Below are positions 7,695 through 16,047 of a stretch of 39,128 nucleotides of DNA, in pieces. The position numbers and the translations under genes were made by a program. Within the stretch, counting starts at the first letter, position 1, and each line of letters begins with the position of its first letter. Below the pieces are notes generated by a model. That model was not told the DNA's origin, ran no database searches, and saw only the letters and a list, made by a program, of their open reading frames with translations. This DNA comes from an uncultured Bacteroidota bacterium (GTDB taxonomy: Bacteria; Bacteroidota; Bacteroidia; Flavobacteriales; Flavobacteriaceae): positions 1 to 39,128 of the forward strand of contig CABZIT010000008.1 of the NCBI GenBank assembly GCA_902525795.1, given 5' to 3'.

Positions 7695-9227
7695 ATGAGT
7701 GAAAGTTCAAATAAATTCAAACAGGTTATTTCTCATGCAAAAGAATATGGATTCATTTTCCAAAGCAGTGAAATTTACGATGGGTTGAGTGCAGTGTACG
7801 ACTATGGGCCAAACGGAGTTGAATTGAAAAATAATATTAAAAGATTTTGGTGGGATTCCATGGTTCGTATGAATCATGATATTGTTGGACTGGACTCTTC
7901 AATCCTAATGCATCCAAAAACTTGGAAAGCATCCGGCCATGTGGATGCATTCAATGACCCATTAATTGACAATAAAGACTCGAAACACAGATATAGAGCA
8001 GATGTACTCGTAGAAGATTATGTTGCAAAAATTGAATCAAAAATTAACAAGCAAGTTGACAAAGCAAAATCAAAATTTGGGGATTCATTTGATGAAAAAC
8101 TCTACAGAGAAACAAATCCCAGGATTGTTGAGAATCAACAAAAAATTGATTATGCATTATCCGCAATGAAAAAATGTCTGGATGATGATGATTTAGTTTC
8201 TTTTAAAAATTTAATTATTGAATTAGACATCAAAGATCCAATTTCAGGATCTAAAAACTGGACAGATATAAAACAATTTAATTTAATGTTTTCTACTAGC
8301 ATTGGTGCAAATTCAGAGTCATCCTCCGAAATTTATTTAAGACCAGAAACTGCTCAAGGTATTTTTGTTAATTTCTTAAATGTTCAAAAAAGTTCCAGAA
8401 AAAAAATTCCGTTTGGTATTGCCCAAATTGGAAAAGCGTTTAGAAATGAGATTATTGCAAGACAGTTTATTTTTAGAATGAGAGAATTTGAACAAATGGA
8501 AATGCAATTTTTTGTAAAGCCTGGAACCCAAAAGGAGTGGTATGAGAAATGGAAGGAAAAAAGAATGCAATGGCATAAATTAATGGGATTTAACGAGAAA
8601 GATTACAGGTTTCATGATCACGATAAATTAGCACACTATGCAGACGCAGCCTGCGATATTGAATTTAAGTTCCCATTTGGTTTCAAAGAGCTGGAAGGAA
8701 TTCATTCTAGAACAGACTTTGATTTGTCCCAACATGAAAAATTCTCAGGAAAAAAACTTAGGTATTTTGATCCTGAATCAAAGGAAACTTATGTCCCCTA
8801 TGTAGTGGAGACCTCCATTGGATTGGATAGAATGTTTCTTTCCGTATTAACGGCATCTTTGCATGAAGAAAATTTGGAAAATGATACAAAAAGACTTGTT
8901 TTAAAAATTCCTGCATTTCTAGCCCCTTTCCAGGCAGCTGTTCTTCCACTTGTTAAAAAAGATGGTTTAGAAGAAAAGTCCAATGAACTTTATGAAAATT
9001 TAAGACCATTTTTAAATGTTACAAAGGATGAAAAAGATGCTATTGGTAGAAGATATCGGAGGCAAGATGCTATAGGAACCCCAGTTTGTATTACAATAGA
9101 TCATGATACCTTGAAGGATAATTCTGTTACTTTTCGTTTGAGAGACAGTATGGAACAATATAGAGTTGATTTAAATTCAGTTAGGGATGAACTTTTAAAA
9201 CTCACGAATTTTGCAAATTTTTTATGA
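7695..9227 (+). CDS. glyS: Glycyl-tRNA synthetase (single-chain, class II)
   Basis: Charges tRNA-Gly with glycine in the cytosol. The product is 510 residues from the ATG at 7695; an open GTG 27 bp earlier is rejected because it overlaps the promoter element. It is the homodimeric eukaryote/archaea-like form used by Bacteroidetes, not the two-subunit GlyQ/GlyS. Class II motifs are seen: YGPNGVELKNNIKRFWW near the N-terminus, LRPETAQGIFVNF, FRNEI...RMREFEQMEMQFF (motif 2 region), and a late GLDRMFLSVL (motif 3), followed by an anticodon-binding domain (LAPFQAAVLPL onwards). Confidence 0.95.
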   Translation: MSESSNKFKQVISHAKEYGFIFQSSEIYDGLSAVYDYGPNGVELKNNIKRFWWDSMVRMNHDIVGLDSSILMHPKTWKASGHVDAFNDPLIDNKDSKHRYRADVLVEDYVAKIESKINKQVDKAKSKFGDSFDEKLYRETNPRIVENQQKIDYALSAMKKCLDDDDLVSFKNLIIELDIKDPISGSKNWTDIKQFNLMFSTSIGANSESSSEIYLRPETAQGIFVNFLNVQKSSRKKIPFGIAQIGKAFRNEIIARQFIFRMREFEQMEMQFFVKPGTQKEWYEKWKEKRMQWHKLMGFNEKDYRFHDHDKLAHYADAACDIEFKFPFGFKELEGIHSRTDFDLSQHEKFSGKKLRYFDPESKETYVPYVVETSIGLDRMFLSVLTASLHEENLENDTKRLVLKIPAFLAPFQAAVLPLVKKDGLEEKSNELYENLRPFLNVTKDEKDAIGRRYRRQDAIGTPVCITIDHDTLKDNSVTFRLRDSMEQYRVDLNSVRDELLKLTNFANFL

Positions 9228-9259
9228 AAAAATAATTTTAGTATATGCTTTAAATAGAT

Positions 9260-9267
9260 TAAATTTG
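9260..9267 (+). promoter_or_regulatory. Putative -7 promoter element of the secreted-protein operon
   Basis: TAAATTTG matches the TAnnTTTG consensus, with TTTTAG about 19 bp upstream (9236-9241). It lies 40 bp before the ATG at 9308 and 5 bp before a perfect 14-bp palindrome. Confidence 0.5.
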
Positions 9268-9272
9268 GCATC

Positions 9273-9286
9273 CCCTTTGCAAAGGG
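9273..9286. repeat. Perfect 14-bp palindrome at the predicted transcript start
   Basis: CCCTTTGCAAAGGG is fully self-complementary, and its G+C content is unusual for this AT-rich spacer. It begins 6 bp after the -7 element, so it would be either an operator over the start site or a small hairpin at the extreme 5' end of the mRNA for the two secreted proteins. Confidence 0.7.
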
Positions 9287-9307
9287 TAATTAACAATAAA
9301 ATATATA

Positions 9308-12226
9308 ATGAAAAATAAATTCTTCTCAAGCTTATTAGCAGTTTTAATTTCTGTAACTGCATTTTCTCAACGTGATTCTAATAATTCACCTACCTTAATT
9401 GGAACGTCGGTTAATATGTATAAGGTACAACCCCTTGAATCCAGATTATCTTCTTTGAAAATTGCAGAATTTAAAGAGAATAAGGGCCTTTATGATAGCA
9501 GGTCTTCTAGACAAAAAATTATCCCTGGTAAAGGGTCTACGGGTGATGATATTCTGTCTAATAGTGATAAGCCAATGTCTCAAAAACTGCAAGTAAAGTC
9601 AATTGATTTTACTTTTAACTCTGGATCTTTTAATGGAGGTGGAGGTCCTACAGATCCTGCAGGTGCTGTTGGTCCTAATCATTATGTGATTATTAGTAAT
9701 GCAGGTTTTAGAATTTACAATAAATTAGGGAATCCGGCTACAAACTGGCTAGATTACTCTGCTATTTTTGATGGAAATAATCTTTGTTGTGATCCAACTG
9801 TTTCCTACGATCACGATGCGAATAGGTTTGTAATGACAGTTTTAGCTTATGATGGAGTTCATGTTGCTGTCAGTGGAGGTCCTAACCCATTGGGGGGATG
9901 GAATGTATATGAATATGACCAGAACACAGACTATCAAAAATTATCTGTTTGGGGAGATGGATACTATTTTACAGCGAATAAATTTGGTGGATCTAAGGTA
10001 TATGCAGTTGACAAAGAGGCCATGATTCAAGGAGCTTCTTCAGCTGATATTCAAGGTTTTGATTTGCCAGGCTTAGCCATAGGGGGCTTTTACTCGCCAC
10101 AAGCGTTAAACGCAATTAACGATGATTTATCAAGTGGCCCTGCAAGTATAGTGTATTATGCGGACGATGCATGGCCTGGGGTAAGTTATGATCATTTGAA
10201 AATATGGTATATTGATGTTGATTGGGACAATCCAAACAATTCATCAATTTCAAATCCACAAGCATTAGAAACAACCCCATTTATAAGTGTATTTGATGAA
10301 GGTAGTTTTTCAAATCTTGATCAACCTGGTTCTCCAATTGATATTGATGCTATCCAAGGTACTATAATGAATCAAGCACAATTTAGAAAGTTTCCTGATT
10401 ATAATTCTGCAGTGTTTAATTTTGTTGTAGATACGGACGGGTCTGCTAATGAAATTGCGGGAATCAGATGGTATGAAATGCGCCAGGACAGTGACAATGA
10501 CCCATGGTACATTTATCAAGAAGGAACTTACACATCGCCGAATGGTAAACATGCATGGTTAGGCAGTATGGGGATTGATATGAATGGAAACATTGCAATG
10601 GGTTACTCAGGAATGGGTGGTACTACTAATACTTATGTAAGCTCTTATTACACTGGAAGGTTTGAAAATGATCCCTTAGGAGTTATGACTATTGAAGAAA
10701 CATTGCTTGATGCTGGTGGATCTAATATTTCACAAACAAATAGATATGGTGATTATGCAAAACTTGCACTAGATCCGTCAAATCAAAAAAGCTTTTGGTT
10801 TATTACAGAAAACAAACAAGGAAATAATATATCAAACCCAGTTGGTGTTTTTCAGATAATTTCAGATAATGATTATGATATTGGCGTTGTTGATATTGTT
10901 GCTCCAACATCTAGTGCTTTTACAGGTCCTGTAAATGTGACTGCATCAATCTATAATTATGGGCAAATTCCAGTTTCCAACTTTAATGTGTACTACCAAG
11001 TTGAAGGTGGTTCGCAAGTGGTTGAAACTTACGTGGGTACTATTGTACCTCAACAAACCGTAAATTATACCTTTTCAAATGCTGTTGATTTAGCGGTTGA
11101 AGGGCAAACGTACACCATTGAAGCGGGAACACTCTTAAGTAATGATGAGGACAATAGTAATAATTCCTACGCTGTAGAGGTTACTCATTTGGCTGCCTTT
11201 GACGTAGGTATTTCATCAGTGATTTCCCCAACGGACGGTACATTATCAAATTGTCAAGAGGTTATTGTAGAAGTAACAAATTATGGAGGAAATAATTTAT
11301 CAAATGTAGAGGTAACACTTGTGTTTGGTTCTTTGACTACAACATCAGTTCTGTCAAGCATTGCTGCAGGTGATTCAATAGAATTTACCTTAGATGGTTG
11401 TGTGGATATGGCCATTCCTGGTGATTACACTCTTACAGTTTATACTTCCTACCCAGGTGATGCAAATAGCTCTAACGACTCACTGACAGTTTCGGTTACA
11501 AATGTTGGGCTTTGTACACCTGAGGCAGATTGCTCCTATGGTGATGGTATGACATCATTTGAATTTGCGGATATAAGTAATTTGGATTCAGGATGTTCTG
11601 AGTTAGGATATGGAGATTATACTGATTTAACAACCGACCTATTGCAAGGGGAAACCTATGATATGACTTTTTCGTCTGGATACGGAACACAGGTATTTAG
11701 AGTTTGGATTGATTATAATGATGACTTTGTATTTTCATTAGACGAATTAATTGTAGATAATCCTGTGTTGGCACAAGGTCAAGGACCGGGCGACTATACT
11801 GGAACCCTGCCTGTTGAAATTCCTTCGGATGCTTCTTTAGGCCAGCACATGATGCGTGTAAAATCAAATTATGGAGCACTTGTACCAGATGATGCGTGCG
11901 AAGGTACTGAGTATGGAGAAACGGAAGATTACACGGTCAATATTATTAGTTCCTTGGGAATGGATGATTTGACTAATAGCTCTGAACTTTCTGTATTTAC
12001 CAATGACAATAAAATGTTTAACATAATATTGACTTCAGATTTTTATGGTACAGCAGACCTCACAGTTTTTGATGTTACAGGAAAGAGAATTGTTTTTCAC
12101 AGGTTTAATAAAGAGACAGCATCATACGAATATGGTCTAGACATGTCTTACATGTCTGCCGGTGTATATTTGGTGAAAGTTGGAAATTCTATATTTGGAA
12201 AAATTAAAAAGATCGTTGTGAAATAA
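9308..12226 (+). CDS. Large T9SS-secreted protein with CARDB-like and GEVED domains
   Basis: A 972-residue secreted protein. It has a signal peptide (1 to about 21, ending FSQ); a large N-terminal region (about 100-520) rich in aromatic and Asp/Gly residues, possibly a beta-propeller, that I do not recognise; two CARDB-like Ig folds (from about 523, starting YDIGVVDIVAP); a GEVED domain (about 735-880, with VWIDYNDD and the signature YGETEDYTVNI); and a T9SS type A sorting tail (LTVFDVTGKR...SAGVYLVKV). It is probably released or attached at the cell surface. One base separates it from the protease gene downstream, so the two are surely co-transcribed and may act together. Confidence 0.8.
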   Translation: MKNKFFSSLLAVLISVTAFSQRDSNNSPTLIGTSVNMYKVQPLESRLSSLKIAEFKENKGLYDSRSSRQKIIPGKGSTGDDILSNSDKPMSQKLQVKSIDFTFNSGSFNGGGGPTDPAGAVGPNHYVIISNAGFRIYNKLGNPATNWLDYSAIFDGNNLCCDPTVSYDHDANRFVMTVLAYDGVHVAVSGGPNPLGGWNVYEYDQNTDYQKLSVWGDGYYFTANKFGGSKVYAVDKEAMIQGASSADIQGFDLPGLAIGGFYSPQALNAINDDLSSGPASIVYYADDAWPGVSYDHLKIWYIDVDWDNPNNSSISNPQALETTPFISVFDEGSFSNLDQPGSPIDIDAIQGTIMNQAQFRKFPDYNSAVFNFVVDTDGSANEIAGIRWYEMRQDSDNDPWYIYQEGTYTSPNGKHAWLGSMGIDMNGNIAMGYSGMGGTTNTYVSSYYTGRFENDPLGVMTIEETLLDAGGSNISQTNRYGDYAKLALDPSNQKSFWFITENKQGNNISNPVGVFQIISDNDYDIGVVDIVAPTSSAFTGPVNVTASIYNYGQIPVSNFNVYYQVEGGSQVVETYVGTIVPQQTVNYTFSNAVDLAVEGQTYTIEAGTLLSNDEDNSNNSYAVEVTHLAAFDVGISSVISPTDGTLSNCQEVIVEVTNYGGNNLSNVEVTLVFGSLTTTSVLSSIAAGDSIEFTLDGCVDMAIPGDYTLTVYTSYPGDANSSNDSLTVSVTNVGLCTPEADCSYGDGMTSFEFADISNLDSGCSELGYGDYTDLTTDLLQGETYDMTFSSGYGTQVFRVWIDYNDDFVFSLDELIVDNPVLAQGQGPGDYTGTLPVEIPSDASLGQHMMRVKSNYGALVPDDACEGTEYGETEDYTVNIISSLGMDDLTNSSELSVFTNDNKMFNIILTSDFYGTADLTVFDVTGKRIVFHRFNKETASYEYGLDMSYMSAGVYLVKVGNSIFGKIKKIVVK
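10874..11945 (+). repeat. CARDB-CARDB-GEVED module, copy 1
   Basis: A roughly 1.07-kb coding module beginning at YDIGVV and ending at YGETEDYTVNI. It recurs twice in the next gene. The copies are diverged, but short stretches such as gaagattayac are nearly identical. Confidence 0.7.
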
Positions 12227-12227
12227 T

Positions 12228-15200
12228 ATGAAGAAATTATTTTCACTATTCTTAATCAGTTTTTGTTCACTAAATTTATTTTCACAGATTGTTGATAGGG
12301 GAAATCCGATTAGTTGGGATTTAGATATTAACAATCAAGATGTTATCAATTATAGTCTTCCTTCTTTTGATTTAGAAAGAGTTCAACAGGAAGATGAAAT
12401 TAATGATATTGCTTTTAATGGTCCTTGGAGATTTGGTTATATGCACAGTGTTGATTATGGTTTTGACAATGGTACTTGGACAAAGCTTGAAAATGGAGAT
12501 CGCATCTGGAGAATTTTAATTAGCTCAAAAGGGGCCCTTTCTTTAAACTTTATTTTTGACGAGTTTTACATGCCCGAGGGCGCGTACATTTATTTGTATA
12601 ATGATCTGAAAACAGATGTGCTTGGAGCATACGATAGTACACAAAATCAAGAGTCAGGAATTCTTGGCACCTGGCTAGTTCAAGGAGATAAAGTATGGAT
12701 TGAATACTATGAACCGCTCTCTGCATTTGGTCAAGGGAGATTACATATTGCCAAAGCAACCCATGGATACAGAAATGCTGAGTCTTACAAGCAAGCGAAA
12801 GCATTAAACAGTTCTGGGGATTGTAATTTAGATGTTGACTGTTCTATTGGTGATGACTGGGAAGAATTAAAAGAACACAACAAGAGATCAGCTGGAATAT
12901 TGCTTTCAGGAGGATCTGGTTTTTGCTCAGGAGCCTTAATAAATAATACAGCGAATGATGGCACACCCTATTTTTTAACTGCCAATCATTGTTATTCTAA
13001 TCCTGCTAACTGGGCTTTTAGATTTGGATGGATTAGTCCAGATCCTGTTTGTGCAACCACTGCTAATAGCACAAATGGTCCAACAAATATGACATTAAGT
13101 GGCGCTACGTTAAGGGCTAGAGATGCAGGCTCTGATTTTGCACTGGTAGAAATTAATCAACCAATTCCCGAGGATTGGGATAGAGTTTTTGCAGGATGGG
13201 ATAAGTCTGAAATTACCCCAGAATTTACCGTTGGTATTCATCACCCTGCTGGTGATATTATGAAGGTGTGTAGAGATAATGACCAACCTATTCTGGCTAA
13301 TAATGCAGGTGCACAGACCTGGGAAATTACCACTGCAGGTGGTGGATGGGAAATTGGTGTTACGGAGCCCGGCTCCTCTGGATCCCCTTTATTTGATAAT
13401 GAGGGAAGAATCATTGGACAATTGTATGGTGGTGGTGCAGCATGTTCTGGAACTGTAGATAATGGATTATTAGATTACTATGGAAGACTTGGTGTTTCAT
13501 GGGAAGGCGGTGGGTCTTCCAGTACAAGACTTAGAGATTGGCTGGACCCTAATGGATCTAATCCAGATCAAATTGATCCTTACCCATCTTTAGTTACTTA
13601 TCCCTATGACATAGGAGTGGTAAGTATTGATAGCCCCACATCGGGAACTCTTTCTGACAATGAAACGGTTACGGTCTCAATCGAAAATTTCGGTGAGAAT
13701 CCTGTAACCTCCTTTGAGGTAAGTTTTCAAGTTAATACTGGAGAAATTATCACTGAATTTGTCAGTAATGTAGCTATTCAGCCCGGAGATGTTTATCAAT
13801 ATACTTTTACCCAAACAGCAAGTATGCCAGTTATCGGTAATACTTATGCTATTGTTGCATCTACCAATTTAGAAAATGATGGTGACGTGGAAAATGACGC
13901 ATTTTATGCTGATGTCACTTTCTTACAACCTAATGATATTGGTGTTTCTGAAATTATATCACCGGTTTCTGGTGAATTGTTATCAAGTTCAGAACCAATA
14001 ATTCTTGTAATTACTAACTACGGAGGTGAAACCCAAACAAATTTTGAAGTTAACTTTGTTATAGATGGAGAGCTGATTACGGAAATTGTCGCTGGACCAC
14101 TTGTTGGAAACTCATATATTGAGTATACATTTACTCAAACTGTAGATCTATCTGGATTTGGATCTTACTCAGTTGTGGCTTACACTGATCTAGAAGGGGA
14201 TTCCAATTCGATGAATGATTCATCTATTGGTATTGTATCAAATATTAATTGTTCACCCGTTGCTAATTGTAGTGGCTATGATGATGGCTTTCAGTTTTTT
14301 CAGATAGCTGATATTGTTAACCCGTCCGGCTGTGAGGGAGGATATAGTAATTTTACAGATCTTTCAACAGATCTTGTAATTGGTGAAACATACGATGTTA
14401 CTGTTACAACAGGCTATGGAGATCAACACATGAGAATTTGGATTGATTTTAATGATGATTTTAATTTTACCCTTGATGAAATTATAGTTTCTGATTATGT
14501 CATTGCACCAGGTCAAGCACTTGGATCTTATACTGAAACTTTCCCATTGACTATTCCTGAATCATCCGTTACGGGTACACATTTAATGAGAATAAAAGCA
14601 AATTGGGCAGCTCCAGTCCCTGATGATGCATGCGCGGATACCGTGTATGGGGAGACAGAAGATTATACTGTAAATATTATTGGTGGAGCTCAATATGATG
14701 TAGGAGTTATAGATATTTTAAGTCCGATTTCTGGTTTGTTGACATTTGATGAAGGGGTTTCCATAGAAATTTATAATTATGGTGAAAGTGAGGTTTCTAA
14801 TTTTGAAGTTAGTTATCAATTAGATAATGGGGAAATTGTCACTGAAGTATTCACTGAAGTGATTCCTTCAGGTCAATCGGCTGTTTATTCCTTTAACACA
14901 TTATTAGATCTTTCAAATATGGAGGGAGAAGTAATTTCTATCTCTGCAAGCACGGGCCTAGATAACGATGAGGATTCTTCCAACGACATGTATACTGCGG
15001 ATTTAGTGAGTCTTTACCCTGCTGATGTAGGTGTTTCAGCGATGATAAGCCCAGAATCTGGTGTATTACTATCTGAGTCTGAGTCTGTCAGTATTAGCAT
15101 CACTAATTTTGGCGGGGAAGCCCAATCCAATTTTGAAGTAACTTATTTGATTTTAGAAACTGGCGTAATAGTTACTGAAGATGTCCCCGGTCCAATAGAG

Positions 15201-16043
15201 CCAAATTCTAGTATTGAATTTACTTTTTCACAAACAGCTGATTTATCTGTTCCTGGAGTTTATACTTTTGAGTGCTATACAAGTTTACCAAATGACTCAG
15301 ACCCCTTAAATGATGCTGCATCCGTTGAAATAATTAACTCTAATTGTGCACCAAATATAAATTGCTCTTTCAATGACGGCTTTCAATTATTTCAACTAGG
15401 TGATATTTTCAACGAAAGCGGTTGTGAAGAGAGTGGTTTTTCTGATTTCACTGATTTATCAACTGTTCTTGGATTAGATACTTCTTATGAATTAACTGTA
15501 ACTACTGGTTATGGAGATCAGCATATTAGTGTATGGATTGATTTTAATGATGACTTCACTTATTCAACAGACGAATTGGTGGTAAATAATTATATTATTG
15601 CTCCAGGTGAAGGACCTGGAAGTTACACAGAGACTATTCCATTTAATTTACCTGCTGATTCACCAGTTGGAATACATACCTTGAGAGCAAAAGCTAATTG
15701 GAATGCGCCTGTCCCGGATGATGCATGTGAGGAAACAACCTATGGGGAAACTGAAGATTATACTGTTGAGATTGTTGAATCATTAGGTATTATTAACCTT
15801 AATATTGACGGGTTATCCGTTTTTCCAAATCCAATTGACAATCAAATAAATATTATTCAAAATAGTAACAAAATTTTAGAAGTCTATATTTTTGATGTTA
15901 AAGGAAAGCTGATTCTACAAAGCAATGCAAATTACAGATCTAATACTATTAATGTTGCGAGTTTGGGATCCGGTATTTATTTCTTACAAATTTGCAACGA
16001 TGGATGTGAGTCAAGTAATTTTTATAAAGTTGTAAAAAAATAA
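12228..16043 (+). CDS. T9SS-secreted trypsin-like serine protease (lysyl endopeptidase-like) with repeated accessory modules
   Basis: A 1271-residue exported endopeptidase. The signal peptide is 1-20 (...LNLFSQ). An N-terminal beta-rich prodomain-like region (about 60-180) precedes an S1-type protease domain (about 220-425) resembling the lysyl endopeptidase family, with catalytic H254 (LTANHC), D303 (SDFALVEI) and S384 (PGSSGSP), and several cysteines likely in disulfides. Two copies of a CARDB-CARDB-GEVED module (about 460-820 and 823-1185) and a T9SS type A sorting tail (VYIFDVKGKLIL...LGSGIYFLQI) follow. Likely roles are extracellular protein digestion or processing of other surface proteins. 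The start lies 1 bp after the preceding stop. Cleavage specificity cannot be read with confidence. Confidence 0.88.
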   Translation: MKKLFSLFLISFCSLNLFSQIVDRGNPISWDLDINNQDVINYSLPSFDLERVQQEDEINDIAFNGPWRFGYMHSVDYGFDNGTWTKLENGDRIWRILISSKGALSLNFIFDEFYMPEGAYIYLYNDLKTDVLGAYDSTQNQESGILGTWLVQGDKVWIEYYEPLSAFGQGRLHIAKATHGYRNAESYKQAKALNSSGDCNLDVDCSIGDDWEELKEHNKRSAGILLSGGSGFCSGALINNTANDGTPYFLTANHCYSNPANWAFRFGWISPDPVCATTANSTNGPTNMTLSGATLRARDAGSDFALVEINQPIPEDWDRVFAGWDKSEITPEFTVGIHHPAGDIMKVCRDNDQPILANNAGAQTWEITTAGGGWEIGVTEPGSSGSPLFDNEGRIIGQLYGGGAACSGTVDNGLLDYYGRLGVSWEGGGSSSTRLRDWLDPNGSNPDQIDPYPSLVTYPYDIGVVSIDSPTSGTLSDNETVTVSIENFGENPVTSFEVSFQVNTGEIITEFVSNVAIQPGDVYQYTFTQTASMPVIGNTYAIVASTNLENDGDVENDAFYADVTFLQPNDIGVSEIISPVSGELLSSSEPIILVITNYGGETQTNFEVNFVIDGELITEIVAGPLVGNSYIEYTFTQTVDLSGFGSYSVVAYTDLEGDSNSMNDSSIGIVSNINCSPVANCSGYDDGFQFFQIADIVNPSGCEGGYSNFTDLSTDLVIGETYDVTVTTGYGDQHMRIWIDFNDDFNFTLDEIIVSDYVIAPGQALGSYTETFPLTIPESSVTGTHLMRIKANWAAPVPDDACADTVYGETEDYTVNIIGGAQYDVGVIDILSPISGLLTFDEGVSIEIYNYGESEVSNFEVSYQLDNGEIVTEVFTEVIPSGQSAVYSFNTLLDLSNMEGEVISISASTGLDNDEDSSNDMYTADLVSLYPADVGVSAMISPESGVLLSESESVSISITNFGGEAQSNFEVTYLILETGVIVTEDVPGPIEPNSSIEFTFSQTADLSVPGVYTFECYTSLPNDSDPLNDAASVEIINSNCAPNINCSFNDGFQLFQLGDIFNESGCEESGFSDFTDLSTVLGLDTSYELTVTTGYGDQHISVWIDFNDDFTYSTDELVVNNYIIAPGEGPGSYTETIPFNLPADSPVGIHTLRAKANWNAPVPDDACEETTYGETEDYTVEIVESLGIINLNIDGLSVFPNPIDNQINIIQNSNKILEVYIFDVKGKLILQSNANYRSNTINVASLGSGIYFLQICNDGCESSNFYKVVKK
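13605..14680 (+). repeat. CARDB-CARDB-GEVED module, copy 2
   Basis: A coding repeat of about 1.08 kb from YDIGVVSIDSP to YGETEDYTVNI, equivalent to the module in the upstream gene and directly followed by copy 3. Confidence 0.75.
14694..15774 (+). repeat. CARDB-CARDB-GEVED module, copy 3
   Basis: A coding repeat of about 1.08 kb from YDVGVIDILSP to YGETEDYTVEI, a tandem neighbour of copy 2 at only 13 bp distance. It suggests duplication within the gene. Confidence 0.75.
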
Positions 16044-16047
16044 TATT

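Noticed and set aside
11880-15780. Possible CRISPR-like or DNA-level repeat array suggested by recurring gaagattayac segments
   Set aside because: The copies are about 1.1 kb or more apart, in frame, and encode the GEVED signature; they are protein-domain repeats.
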